From NCBI RefSeq assembly GCF_016765695.1, contig NZ_JAETGO010000094.1, positions 45,894-109,893 on the forward strand: a stretch of DNA of 64,000 nt. Direction: 5' to 3'. The position numbers and the translations under genes are program-made. The notes below the pieces were generated by a model, which was not told where the DNA came from, ran no database searches, and worked only from the letters and a program-made list of their open reading frames with translations. Of the stretch, positions 56,032 to 63,988 are shown piece after piece (within the stretch, counting starts at the first letter, position 1; each line of letters starts with the position of its first letter). The DNA comes from Sporosalibacterium faouarense (GTDB lineage: Bacteria; Bacillota; Clostridia; Tissierellales; VENL01).

Positions 56032-56976
56032 ATGAAGAGATTAATTATAATTATTTCAATTATTTGTATTTCATTATTTATAGGGTGTATAAGTAAAGAT
56101 GTAATTGCAGAAAAGGATAACCAAACAAAAAATGATGCTAAATTGCAAAAGGATGAAGTTGATAATATTAGTGAGGATAGAGAGAATGATCTTCCATTGA
56201 CTAATAATGAGGAGAAGAATGATAAGTTAACATTAGAAGAAATTAAGGCAAATTATAATGATAATATAGTCAATATAACTACTTACAAAACAAGATATAT
56301 ATTAGTTGAATCTAGTAAGGATACTTTTGCCAATAAATTTGAACTTTATGACCTTGAAACTGGGGATAAAGATATACTACCAACATATCCTTACTATGTA
56401 AGCTTAGAGAAAATTAAAAATGAAAATGATTTTATTTTTTCAGCTAATGGAACTAATCATATTAGTAGTCATCGTGAATTTCCGTTTAAGATAGAATGTA
56501 TAAGGTATGGAAAAAACATTGATAGAGATGATGACTTTACAATGAACAGAAAAAAAGCTTACTTTAACTTGAATGAATCGGTTGAATTTGGGGCCAAGGG
56601 TAAGGAAAATATAACAGATATTAGAATGACCTTGGAGGGTATACAGGTTTTATTTGGTCCAATGGAAGGGTATGAACTGAATTTCTATGCTGGAGATACA
56701 ATGTTACCCCATATAGAGATATCTTATAATGAAGAAAATAATCAGTTTATATTAAAGCTTATGGATGTAAAAGTAGGAGAAGCGTTTGATATTGATAGCT
56801 ATAATTTAAGTAACTACTTTATTGAATCTGTAGAAATTCAGGAAAAATCAGAGTATAGTCTAATAATATTAAATATGAAAGATAGTGGTAAATTCTATTA
56901 TGGACAAAGAAATGATGTAATATTTGATGGAGGATATCCATATTTAGATTTAAAATTTTTTAGTGAGATTAATTAA
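56032..56976 (+). CDS. Putative lipoprotein of unknown function
   Basis: 314 residues, not recognised. Signal peptide (KR then IIIISIICISLF) with lipobox FIGC, Cys19. A very acidic/Asn-rich linker (about 25-75) leads to a folded region containing FELYDLETGDKDILPTYPYY and IRMTLEGIQVLFGPMEGYEL. Ribosome site GAGAGGGGATG before the ATG. It lies between repeat-laden intergenic DNA and rnhB. Probably surface-exposed; could be a stress or envelope protein. Confidence 0.65.
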   Translation: MKRLIIIISIICISLFIGCISKDVIAEKDNQTKNDAKLQKDEVDNISEDRENDLPLTNNEEKNDKLTLEEIKANYNDNIVNITTYKTRYILVESSKDTFANKFELYDLETGDKDILPTYPYYVSLEKIKNENDFIFSANGTNHISSHREFPFKIECIRYGKNIDRDDDFTMNRKKAYFNLNESVEFGAKGKENITDIRMTLEGIQVLFGPMEGYELNFYAGDTMLPHIEISYNEENNQFILKLMDVKVGEAFDIDSYNLSNYFIESVEIQEKSEYSLIILNMKDSGKFYYGQRNDVIFDGGYPYLDLKFFSEIN

Positions 56977-57004
56977 TAGATAAAATACAAAGGAAGGGAT
57001 ACTT

Positions 57005-57640
57005 ATGATTACAATAGAGAATGAAATAAGAGATGAAGGATACGAGTATATAGCATGTATAGATGAGGTTGGTAGAGGCTGTTTAGCCGGGGATGTGGTT
57101 GCTTGTGCTGTTATAATGCCTAAAGACTTATTAATTGAAGGTGTAAATGATTCAAAGAAATTAACACCAAAGAAAAGGGACAAATTGTACGATATTATTA
57201 TTGAAGAAGCTATAGCAGTAGGAGTAGGGTCCGTGGATAATAAGACTATAGATGAAATTAATATAAAAAAGAGTACATTTTTAGCCATGAAGAAGGCGAT
57301 AGAGAATTTAAAAGACAAAGACGGCAATACTGTTAAGCCAGACTTCCTATTGATAGATGCAGAAAAATTAGATGTTAGATTACCTCAAAAGAGTGTGATT
57401 AAGGGTGATGAGAAATGTCACGGTATAGCAGCAGCTTCTATAATAGCTAAGGTCTATAGAGATAGACAATGTATTAAATGGGCTAAAGATTATGATGGAT
57501 ATGGTTTTGAAAGAAATAAAGGATACGGAACAAAGGAGCATAGAGAAGCACTTTTAGAGAAAGGGCCATCACCTATTCATAGAATGACTTTTTTAACAAA
57601 GATATTGAGCAAGAATAAGCAAATAAGTTTTTTAAAGTAG
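57005..57640 (+). CDS. rnhB: Ribonuclease HII
   Basis: 211 residues; removes RNA from RNA/DNA hybrids and single ribonucleotides. CIDEVGRGCLAGDVVACAV with metal ligands Asp20-Glu21, NDSKKLTPKKRDKL, LLIDAEKLDV, and HGIAAASIIAKVYRD. AAGGAAGGG precedes the ATG. Linked to the YlqG/YlqH-like genes, as in Bacillus. Confidence 0.96.
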   Translation: MITIENEIRDEGYEYIACIDEVGRGCLAGDVVACAVIMPKDLLIEGVNDSKKLTPKKRDKLYDIIIEEAIAVGVGSVDNKTIDEINIKKSTFLAMKKAIENLKDKDGNTVKPDFLLIDAEKLDVRLPQKSVIKGDEKCHGIAAASIIAKVYRDRQCIKWAKDYDGYGFERNKGYGTKEHREALLEKGPSPIHRMTFLTKILSKNKQISFLK

Positions 57641-57656
57641 TATATGGAGGGCTAAT

Positions 57657-59033
57657 GTGAAAATTAATAGTGTAAATTCCAATACAACTCAAAACACTTC
57701 AAACAATGGAATTAAGCTTGGTAAAGGTGACATTGTTAAAGGAAAAGTAATTTCTATTGATGGAGATAATGCTTTAATTGAATTAAAGGATGGTACACAA
57801 TTAAGTGGGAAAGCATTAGTTCCAATGAATAAATTCCAAGGGAAAACTATAAGTCTTCTTGTAAGACAAGCTACAGATACTAAGCTAGTCTTTACACCAG
57901 TGGCTGGAGGGGTAGAAGACCAATCAGAAAAGAGTTTTGTTAGAAATATATTAAAGGAGATAGGACTAATAGATAGTGAAAAAGATCAAGAGATATTAAA
58001 AACTTTAGTCAAATATAAGATGCCAATTAATCAAGATAGCATAGATAGAGTTTCTATAGCCCTAGATAAGATAGAAGAACTCCTAAATATAAAAGAGGGA
58101 GAAAGTTTAGAACTTATTTCAAATAAAGGAAATCCATTAGATGAAGATGTTAGTAAATTGATTAAATCTTCAGTAAACGGATTGGAAGTTCAAGGCGGCT
58201 CTTTAAATAGTGATGAAATTACAGAATTAATCACTAAGACTCTAGAAAATATGAATATTAATAAGGAGATAGATAGCAATATAATAAAGGAAGTGACTTT
58301 CTTAGTAAAGAATAATGGAAAGGTATCAGTAAATAATCTAAAGTTTTTGTCGGATATAATATCAAATAAAGATTTCTTTGAAGGAGATTTACTAGAGTTA
58401 GTTCAGCAGATGGATGATGAGGGATATGATGTTAAAGATATTAAATTACAATTTTCCAAACTTCAGGAAGGAAAAATACTTAATTTTGATTCTTCTGATA
58501 AGGAAATTCTAAAAGAATCCATAAATAAATTAACAAAGCTTATAGATGATATCCAAAAGTCTGTTAACACTAATGAAAACAAATCTGATACTATATCAGA
58601 TAAAATAAATAACCTAAATAGTAAGATTGACTTTTTAAATAATTTAAATGAAAATAGTACGTTCTTCTACATACCTTTAAAAATGAAAAAAGAAGATTTG
58701 CAAAAGAATCTTTTTGTATTAAATAAAAAGAAACGTTTTAATAAGGGAGATAAGGTAAGAATTTTTGTATCTTTGGATACAACTAATCTAGATAAGGTTA
58801 ATGTAATGTTAGAGTCAAATAATAGTAAGTTAAAGATTGATTTTAATGTTAGGTCTAAGGCTATTGTAGAATTTATTGAGACTAGAATAAATGAATTGGG
58901 TCAAGTATTATCAGATAGTGGATATGATAATATAGATATTTCTATTAATACAAGAAAAGAGGATGATATAAACCCACTTGACTTAATTGCCGATGAAGAA
59001 GGACAAAATTATCTATTTGATGTAAGGGTGTGA
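57657..59033 (+). CDS. FliK/YlqG-like protein (hook-length-control-like C-terminal domain)
   Basis: 458 residues. The N-terminal 70 residues look like a small beta domain (DIVKGKVISIDGDNALIEL); the long middle is charged and helical; the last 130 residues (LKMKKEDLQKNLFVLN ... VNVMLESNNSKLKIDF ... ELGQVLSDSGYDNIDISI) follow the FliK C-terminal pattern. The start is GTG at 57657 with GGAGGG upstream. It precedes an FlhB-like gene, as ylqG precedes ylqH in Bacillus. No flagellar genes are nearby, so the pair is probably not flagellar. Confidence 0.6.
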   Translation: MKINSVNSNTTQNTSNNGIKLGKGDIVKGKVISIDGDNALIELKDGTQLSGKALVPMNKFQGKTISLLVRQATDTKLVFTPVAGGVEDQSEKSFVRNILKEIGLIDSEKDQEILKTLVKYKMPINQDSIDRVSIALDKIEELLNIKEGESLELISNKGNPLDEDVSKLIKSSVNGLEVQGGSLNSDEITELITKTLENMNINKEIDSNIIKEVTFLVKNNGKVSVNNLKFLSDIISNKDFFEGDLLELVQQMDDEGYDVKDIKLQFSKLQEGKILNFDSSDKEILKESINKLTKLIDDIQKSVNTNENKSDTISDKINNLNSKIDFLNNLNENSTFFYIPLKMKKEDLQKNLFVLNKKKRFNKGDKVRIFVSLDTTNLDKVNVMLESNNSKLKIDFNVRSKAIVEFIETRINELGQVLSDSGYDNIDISINTRKEDDINPLDLIADEEGQNYLFDVRV

Positions 59034-59037
59034 CTTT

Positions 59038-59379
59038 ATGACAGCTGACCATGATAAAAAGAAAAGAATTAATAAAAAGAAACGAGAAGATGCTATAAAA
59101 AATAAAAAAGCAATAGCTTTACAGTATGATAAGTCAGACATTGCACCAAGGGTAATTGCAAGGGGAAAAGGATATGTTGCTGAAAACATGCTACAAAAGG
59201 GTAAGAATGAAAATGTTCAAATTCATGAAGATGAATTTTTAGCAAATAATTTAATAAATCTTGAATTAGGTCAAGAAATACCTGAAGAACTATATACAGC
59301 TGTAGCAGAAGTATTGGCTTTTGTTTACAACTTAGATAAGATTAAGGGTGAAAAATTTGAAGAATTCAAAGAAAAATAA
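59038..59379 (+). CDS. FlhB C-terminal-like protein (YlqH family)
   Basis: 113 residues matching only the cytoplasmic C-terminal domain of FlhB/EscU export proteins: IALQYDKSDIAPRVIARGKG, HEDEFLANNLINLELGQEIP, EELYTAVAEVLAFVY. The autocleavage NPTH motif and all membrane segments are absent. AAGGGTG precedes the ATG. It overlaps yraN by about 23 bases. The function of free-standing FlhB tails is unknown. Confidence 0.8.
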   Translation: MTADHDKKKRINKKKREDAIKNKKAIALQYDKSDIAPRVIARGKGYVAENMLQKGKNENVQIHEDEFLANNLINLELGQEIPEELYTAVAEVLAFVYNLDKIKGEKFEEFKEK

Positions 59380-59722
59380 TAAATTAAAAGGAGATTATGG
59401 AGAAAAACTGGCAATGGAGTACCTTAATGATAATGACTATATAATAATTGAAAGAAACTTTAGAAACAGAATTGGAGAAATTGATATAATTGCCAAAAAA
59501 GATAATATTATAGTTTTTATAGAAGTAAAATCAAGGAAAAATTCAAAGTATGGCTATGGTTATGAAGCTGTGAATAAAAGAAAACAAGATAAAATAATAA
59601 AACTAGCTAACTCTTATATAAATTTTAAAAATCTTAGAAGTTTTCAATTTAGATTTGATATCATTGAGGTGTATTTTGAGGACTGTAGGATAAATCATAT
59701 TGAAAATGCATTTTGGGTCTAG
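59357..59722 (+). CDS. YraN/UPF0102 family endonuclease-like protein
   Basis: 121 residues from a TTG at 59357 placed six bases after AAGGGTG (a GTG at 59348 is possible). GDYGEKLAMEYL, RNRIGEIDIIA and IVFIEVKSRK form the restriction-endonuclease-like fold core (Glu, Asp, EVK). Function is not established. The conserved rnhB-(ylqGH)-yraN neighbourhood supports the call. Confidence 0.9.
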   Translation: MKNSKKNNKLKGDYGEKLAMEYLNDNDYIIIERNFRNRIGEIDIIAKKDNIIVFIEVKSRKNSKYGYGYEAVNKRKQDKIIKLANSYINFKNLRSFQFRFDIIEVYFEDCRINHIENAFWV

Positions 59723-59751
59723 TGCTTAAAAATATAATTTGTATTATTATA

Positions 59752-59928
59752 TGAGGAAATTGTATGTTAAAACTTTGTATAAGATTATATCTCAAAAAGT
59801 ATATTTAATTTGTAAACATTCAACCTTATCTACTAGCAGTATTGTAAAGACTTTAAAAGAAATGTCTAGTTTTTAATCTTTAAAACAAAACTTATAAATG
59901 TCCAATATAAATAGGAAAGAATTCTCCT
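59752..59928 (+). repeat. Dispersed inverted-end repeat
   Basis: Left end TGAGGAAATTGTATGTTAAA then ACTTTGTATAAGATTATAT. The putative right end is AATTCTCCTTAAT at 59918-59930, more diverged than at other copies. About 177 bases between yraN and the next gene. Confidence 0.45.
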
Positions 59929-59932
59929 TAAT

Positions 59933-59971
59933 AAAAAAGCACAAAATCATAAGTTGAGATCTCGTGCTTTT
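59933..59971 (-). terminator. Terminator of minus-strand membrane gene
   Basis: AAAAGCAC (59935-59942) pairs with GTGCTTTT (59964-59971) around a long loop containing the stop codon at 59947. On the minus strand the stem runs into a T6 tract. Confidence 0.55.
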
Positions 59972-60363
59972 CTGTCCATATAATTATGGAATCTTTCAAA
60001 TAACATTCCAGCAATAAACCATGCTGGGAAATAATCAAGTCGAATGTATCCAAAAAAAGTATAGGCTGTACTGTTAGAATAATCCCAAGGACAATATCCA
60101 ATTATTTTTTCAAGGAGAAATCCTGTGGAAAATTCAATAGCATAGATTAAGAAAACCCAGACAAATCCTCTAATTAAAAAATTTTCACTCCTTATCCTGT
60201 CATGAATGGGCTCGAAAAAAACAGCTAATCCATAAATAAAAAACATCCATAGATATGTTGTGCTAGTTAAAGCATAATTTCCTATAAGTAATGAACCCAT
60301 GCCGGTCCAAAATATTTCAATTAAAAAACCTGTTAAACCATATATTACAAAACGTAATAGCAT
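59947..60363 (-). CDS. Putative ABC-transporter type IV (CmpB-like) membrane protein
   Basis: 138 residues with four hydrophobic segments. MFFIYGLAVFFEPIHDR, LIYAIEFSTG, GYCPWDYS and WFIAGMLFERFHNYM recall the CmpB family, often annotated as an ABC-transporter type IV permease without evidence of an ABC partner. The ribosome site is poor (AATAAGAAC). A TATAAT-like -10 lies near 60399-60404 on the minus strand. Alone on this strand. Confidence 0.7.
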   Translation of the reverse strand: MLLRFVIYGLTGFLIEIFWTGMGSLLIGNYALTSTTYLWMFFIYGLAVFFEPIHDRIRSENFLIRGFVWVFLIYAIEFSTGFLLEKIIGYCPWDYSNSTAYTFFGYIRLDYFPAWFIAGMLFERFHNYMDRKARDLNL

Positions 60364-60755
60364 GTTCTTATTATTTTACTTAGCTAAAATAATATGCTAT
60401 TATACATTAGATAGATTCATTCATGAATCTATATTTTAAAATGCTCAAATTGACTAATTTACTATTTCCCAGGCAATTTAAATAGCTACTTAATGATAAA
60501 ATATAGCTGAAATTACCAAAGCAACTTATAGATAATTATCCATGAAATTGGAGTATTGTTAAAGAAAGCCTGCCTAGAAGTTTTCAGCTTTGAATTAGCA
60601 TGATTTGATTAGTTAGCATTTCTTTATTATACTAATTGATTCATTGGAAGCAAAAGGATTACTATTTTCGATTATTATACTATTCAAGTTTATAGAAATA
60701 GGAATTGAAATTTTTGAAATTTAGAGGGATAGGAGTAGAGTAATATTAGCAACTC

Positions 60756-60799
60756 AACTAAATGACATACTTATAGAAAAAAGTAAATGTCATTTAGTT
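60756..60799. repeat. 13-bp perfect inverted repeat of unknown role
   Basis: AACTAAATGACAT (60756-60768) is perfectly inverted at 60787-60799, with an 18-base AT-rich loop. There is no adjacent gene end and the T-tract is not strong, so it may end an unrecognised small RNA or be an orphan hairpin. Confidence 0.5.
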
Positions 60800-60882
60800 T
60801 AAAAAATTTCAAAGAAAAGAAATGTAATAAATATTATATTGAACTAAACATCTAGTTAATCCAGTAATAATTAATATAAACA

Positions 60883-60911
60883 TTGTAAATATTATCTAAA
60901 GAATATATAAT
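60883..60911 (+). promoter_or_regulatory. Sigma-A promoter of ppiB
   Basis: TTGTAA, 17 bases, TATAAT, 32 bases before the ppiB ATG. Confidence 0.6.
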
Positions 60912-60943
60912 AACTTTAAGCAAGTTTGAGAGGAGAGGTTAAA

Positions 60944-61465
60944 ATGAGTAAAAATCCAATAGTAACAATTGAGATGGAAAATGGTAATATAATTAAGGCG
61001 GAGCTATATCCAGAGGTTGCTCCTAATACAGTTAAGAATTTTATATCCTTAATTAATAAAGGACATTATGATGGGCTAATATTCCATAGAGTGATTCCTA
61101 ATTTCATGATTCAAGGTGGATGCCCTGACGGTACTGGATCAGGTGGACCTGGGTATTCTATCAAAGGAGAATTCACAGAAAATGGTTTCAAAAATGATTT
61201 AAAACACACCCGTGGGGTATTATCTATGGCAAGGACAAATATTCCAAATTCAGCTGGATCGCAGTTCTTTATTATGGTAGCAGACTCTCCACATCTTGAT
61301 GGAAAATATGCTTCATTTGGAAAAGCAATAGAGGGTATGGATGAGGTTGATAGAATTGTGAATTCAGATAGAGGACCAAGTGATAGACCTTTCGAAGATC
61401 AAAGAATGAAGAAGGTTACTGTTGATACATTTGGACAGGAATATGGTGAGGTAGAGAAAGTATAA
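60944..61465 (+). CDS. ppiB: Cyclophilin-type peptidyl-prolyl isomerase
   Basis: 173 residues, cytoplasmic. FHRVIPNFMIQGGCPDGTGS, GSQFFIM and FGKAIEGMD are the conserved catalytic and binding segments. AGGAGAGG precedes the ATG at 60944; an upstream TTG in frame lies before that site. Confidence 0.95.
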   Translation: MSKNPIVTIEMENGNIIKAELYPEVAPNTVKNFISLINKGHYDGLIFHRVIPNFMIQGGCPDGTGSGGPGYSIKGEFTENGFKNDLKHTRGVLSMARTNIPNSAGSQFFIMVADSPHLDGKYASFGKAIEGMDEVDRIVNSDRGPSDRPFEDQRMKKVTVDTFGQEYGEVEKV

Positions 61466-61469
61466 TAGT

Positions 61470-61628
61470 TGAGGAGATCCCAAATTGAAATTTTGCAAGA
61501 TTATATCTTAATGACTTCGGTTTAAAGCCATTTTATTAATTAATTTTAATGGAAAGGTAATATCATAAGTCGCACATCTGATGTAATCATGTTAGAATGA
61601 TTAAATTTTTAAATGTGAAATTTCCTCA
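61470..61628 (+). repeat. Dispersed inverted-end repeat
   Basis: Left end TGAGGAGAT, then AAATTTTGCAAGATTATATC (61490-61508); right end AAATGTGAAATTTCCTCA (61611-61628), which inverts the left end and matches that of the 30985 copy. 159 bases, between ppiB and the HAD gene. Confidence 0.5.
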
Positions 61629-61649
61629 TTTAATAAACGGGGGTATTTG

Positions 61650-62294
61650 ATGATAAATGATATAAAAGGTGTTATATTTGACTTAGATGGAACATTGATA
61701 GATTCCATGTGGGTATGGGAAGAAATAGATGTTGAATTTCTTGGTAAGCGTGGCTTAGAGCTCCCCGACGATTTGCAAAGAAAGATTGAGGGAATGAGTT
61801 TTACTGAAACTGCAGGATATTTTAAAGAAAGATTTAAGTTAAAGGAATCTATAGATGAAATTAAAGCTGAGTGGGATGAAATGACGTTACATTACTTTAA
61901 TGAAAAAGTTGTTCTGAAAAAAGGAGTCAAAGATTTGCTTGAAGTGTTGAAGAGTAAGAATTTGAAAATTGGCATAGCTACAAGTAATACTAGAGAAAGA
62001 ACAACAGATATACTTAAGAAATATAATCTTTTTCATTATTTTGATGCAATTAGAACCTCATGTGAGGTTGATAGAGGCAAACCATTCCCAGATGTATATC
62101 TACAGGCAGCTAAGGACTTAGGTTTAGACCCAAGTACATGTCTAGCCTTTGAAGATACTTATGCAGGCGTTTTAGCAGCTAAAAGAGCTGGAATGAAAGT
62201 ATGTGCTGTTCATGATAAAGCATCTCTAGATTATAAATCACAAATATGTGAGGTAGCAGATCGTTATCTAGATAATATTAATGATATTGCATAG
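61650..62294 (+). CDS. HAD-IA family hydrolase, beta-phosphoglucomutase-like
   Basis: 214 residues. FDLDGTLIDS (nucleophile Asp), the four-helix cap between about 20 and 90, ATSNTRERT, GKPFPDVYLQAA and AFEDTYAGVLAAKRAGM. Sugar-phosphate or other small phosphoester substrate; exact substrate unknown. CGGGGG precedes the ATG at 61650; a TTG one codon earlier is too close. Confidence 0.88.
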   Translation: MINDIKGVIFDLDGTLIDSMWVWEEIDVEFLGKRGLELPDDLQRKIEGMSFTETAGYFKERFKLKESIDEIKAEWDEMTLHYFNEKVVLKKGVKDLLEVLKSKNLKIGIATSNTRERTTDILKKYNLFHYFDAIRTSCEVDRGKPFPDVYLQAAKDLGLDPSTCLAFEDTYAGVLAAKRAGMKVCAVHDKASLDYKSQICEVADRYLDNINDIA

Positions 62295-62617
62295 TTATTG
62301 ATTAAGATAAGGGTGTAACAGTTTTATCAGTAGTATTAGATATGAGTAATAGATATAATTTGAAAATGAATAGTTATATTAATTCTGCTTATTCATGATT
62401 TTAATTAATTAAGGCAATATTTAATAAAAAAATAAATCTAAATTTCTTGAAGGATATTGAGGAGTGCTTTTGCACTCCTTTTTTTAATGTGACTAAGTTT
62501 GATCTATATTCTAAAATTATAGGAAACGAAGAGTTTTGCGAGAATTATGTAAATATTTGAAGGATATAGTTAGTATTTGGAGAAATAAGGTAATAGTAAA
62601 GATATTTATAATGAAAA
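62295..62617. other. Intergenic region between HAD gene and recombinase
   Basis: 323 gene-free bases: the HAD terminator, a possible -10 TATAAT at 62607-62612 close to the recombinase start, and one TTTGCGA (62535-62541) equal to an arm of the 24-base sites after the recombinase. No other structure recognised. Confidence 0.5.
62460..62485 (+). terminator. Strong terminator between HAD gene and recombinase
   Basis: AGGAGTGC (62460-62467), loop TTTT, GCACTCCT (62472-62479), then T7. It ends the HAD transcript and insulates the recombinase gene. Confidence 0.9.
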
Positions 62618-63736
62618 TTGAAAGTGAGGTATAGACATGGGATAAGGGTTGAAGAGATTAAAGGAAAAGAATTCTTGGTTTTTGTAACTGATGACTTTAA
62701 ATTTGAGAAAGAAATAAGGAAAATATGTGGAGTTGGATGGAATTCGAAAGAAAAATGTTACATAGTACCAAGTAATGAGACTAATAAAGGCCTTCTAGTA
62801 AAAATCTTACCAGATGAAGATGTTACATGGATTAAACTACATCAAAAAGAAGGTATTAAGCCTACAACTGCAAAGTATAGTTTTAATATTTGGGTACGCA
62901 AATCATTAATTGATATGAAGAAGCAACTGATATTTAAAGGATTTTCTAATAAGACAATCAAAGCATACATTGGCCATTCAAGAAGATTTCTAGAATTCTA
63001 TAATAATGAAGAATGTAACCCAACCAAAGAAGACCTTCAAAGATATATTTATAAGCTTTTAAGAGTAGAAAATGATAGTCATTCATATGTTAATCAAGCT
63101 TTTAGTTCATTAAAATTTCTTTTCGAAAATATTTTCTTAAAGGGTGAGATAATTAATACAATACCAAGACCTAAGAAAGAGAAGAAGCTTCCTAATGTAT
63201 TGAGTGAAAAGGAAGTCTTAAGTATATTCAAGGAAACTAGTAATTTAAAACATAGGACTTTATTGATTTTAATATATTCAGCAGGACTAAGGGTTGGTGA
63301 AGTAGTCAGACTTAAGCTTAGTGATATTGACAGCAGTAGAATGATGATACATATCAATCAAGGGAAAGGAAGAAAAGATAGATATACAATGCTATCTGAA
63401 GAATGTCTTAAAGTATTGAGACAATATGCAAAAGAATACCAACCTGAAGAGTGGCTCTTTCCAGGTGGAAAAGAAAATTATCATTTAAGTGAAAGATCGG
63501 TACAAAGAGTATTTAAGAAATCCTGTGTAAAGGCAAAAATTAAGAAAAATGTTTCTGTACACTCTTTGCGACATTCATTTGCAACTCACCTACTTGAAAA
63601 TGGAACAGATTTAAGATTTATTCAAGAATTATTGGGCCATAGCAGTCCTAAAACTACTGAAATTTATACACATGTTAGCAGAACCAAATTGAATAGAATA
63701 AAAAGTCCGTTAGATAGAATGTTAGAAGAAGATTGA
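62618..63736 (+). CDS. Tyrosine recombinase, integron-integrase-like C-terminus
   Basis: 372 residues from TTG at 62618 (GTG at 62624 equally possible; neither has a good ribosome site). An extra N-terminal domain (about 1-70, GVGWNSKEKCYIVP) precedes a SAM-like core-binding domain (about 90-180) and a catalytic domain with Arg225, Lys253, His315, Arg318, His341 and Tyr350. The C-terminal IKSPLD motif is shared with integron integrases, but the extra helix between the second and third conserved patches that defines IntI is missing. Short palindromic sites follow the gene. Mobile or cassette-type recombinase is likely; partner DNA is unknown. Confidence 0.85.
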   Translation: MKVRYRHGIRVEEIKGKEFLVFVTDDFKFEKEIRKICGVGWNSKEKCYIVPSNETNKGLLVKILPDEDVTWIKLHQKEGIKPTTAKYSFNIWVRKSLIDMKKQLIFKGFSNKTIKAYIGHSRRFLEFYNNEECNPTKEDLQRYIYKLLRVENDSHSYVNQAFSSLKFLFENIFLKGEIINTIPRPKKEKKLPNVLSEKEVLSIFKETSNLKHRTLLILIYSAGLRVGEVVRLKLSDIDSSRMMIHINQGKGRKDRYTMLSEECLKVLRQYAKEYQPEEWLFPGGKENYHLSERSVQRVFKKSCVKAKIKKNVSVHSLRHSFATHLLENGTDLRFIQELLGHSSPKTTEIYTHVSRTKLNRIKSPLDRMLEED

Positions 63737-63826
63737 TTATACTTTAAACTTTGTAATATAATGTTAATAATGGAACATGATACAAGTAGTAATGCAGAAA
63801 TTTTTGTGGAGATATTTTTTTAAAAG

Positions 63827-63850
63827 TGTTAGCGACAGATATTCGCAAAT
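63827..63850 (+). repeat. Recombinase-type site S1
   Basis: 24-base unit with arms TTAGCGA and TCGCAAA (inverted 6 of 7) around a 7-base spacer, CAGATAT. It is identical to S2 at 18 of 24 positions and lies 90 bases after the recombinase stop. Confidence 0.5.
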
Positions 63851-63866
63851 CAACTAATGTTTGAAG

Positions 63867-63890
63867 TATTACCGACATACAGTCGCAAAG
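63867..63890 (+). repeat. Recombinase-type site S2
   Basis: 24-base unit with arms TTACCGA and TCGCAAA around spacer CATACAG. Direct repeat of S1, 40 bases away; inverted partner of S3. Confidence 0.5.
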
Positions 63891-63907
63891 CAAATGATAT
63901 ATATAAT

Positions 63908-63934
63908 ATTCGCGACATGCCGGTGTCGGTAATA
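63908..63934 (-). repeat. Recombinase-type site S3, inverted
   Basis: 27 bases; on the minus strand TTACCGA, a longer 10-base spacer, then TCGCGAA. With S2 it can fold the intervening 17-base AT-rich spacer into a large hairpin (TATTACCGACA with TGTCGGTAATA, and GTCGC with GCGAC). Confidence 0.5.
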
Positions 63935-63988
63935 TTTACGTTATCGGAAATTATAATTAAAGATAGTTGCGACTTAAAGGATGGTTTA

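Larger units (their letters stand above)
60364..60943. other. Intergenic region before cyclophilin gene
   Basis: 580 gene-free bases. It contains a palindrome ATAGATTCAT/ATGAATCTAT (60411-60432), a segment near 60455-60497 whose reverse complement resembles the inside of the 30985 repeat (CTACTTAA..GGGAAATA), a 13-bp hairpin (60756-60799) and the ppiB promoter. No ORF with a ribosome site. Confidence 0.5.

Noticed and set aside
63827..63934. CRISPR array
   Set aside because: Only three imperfect units, mixed orientation, unequal spacing, and no cas genes.
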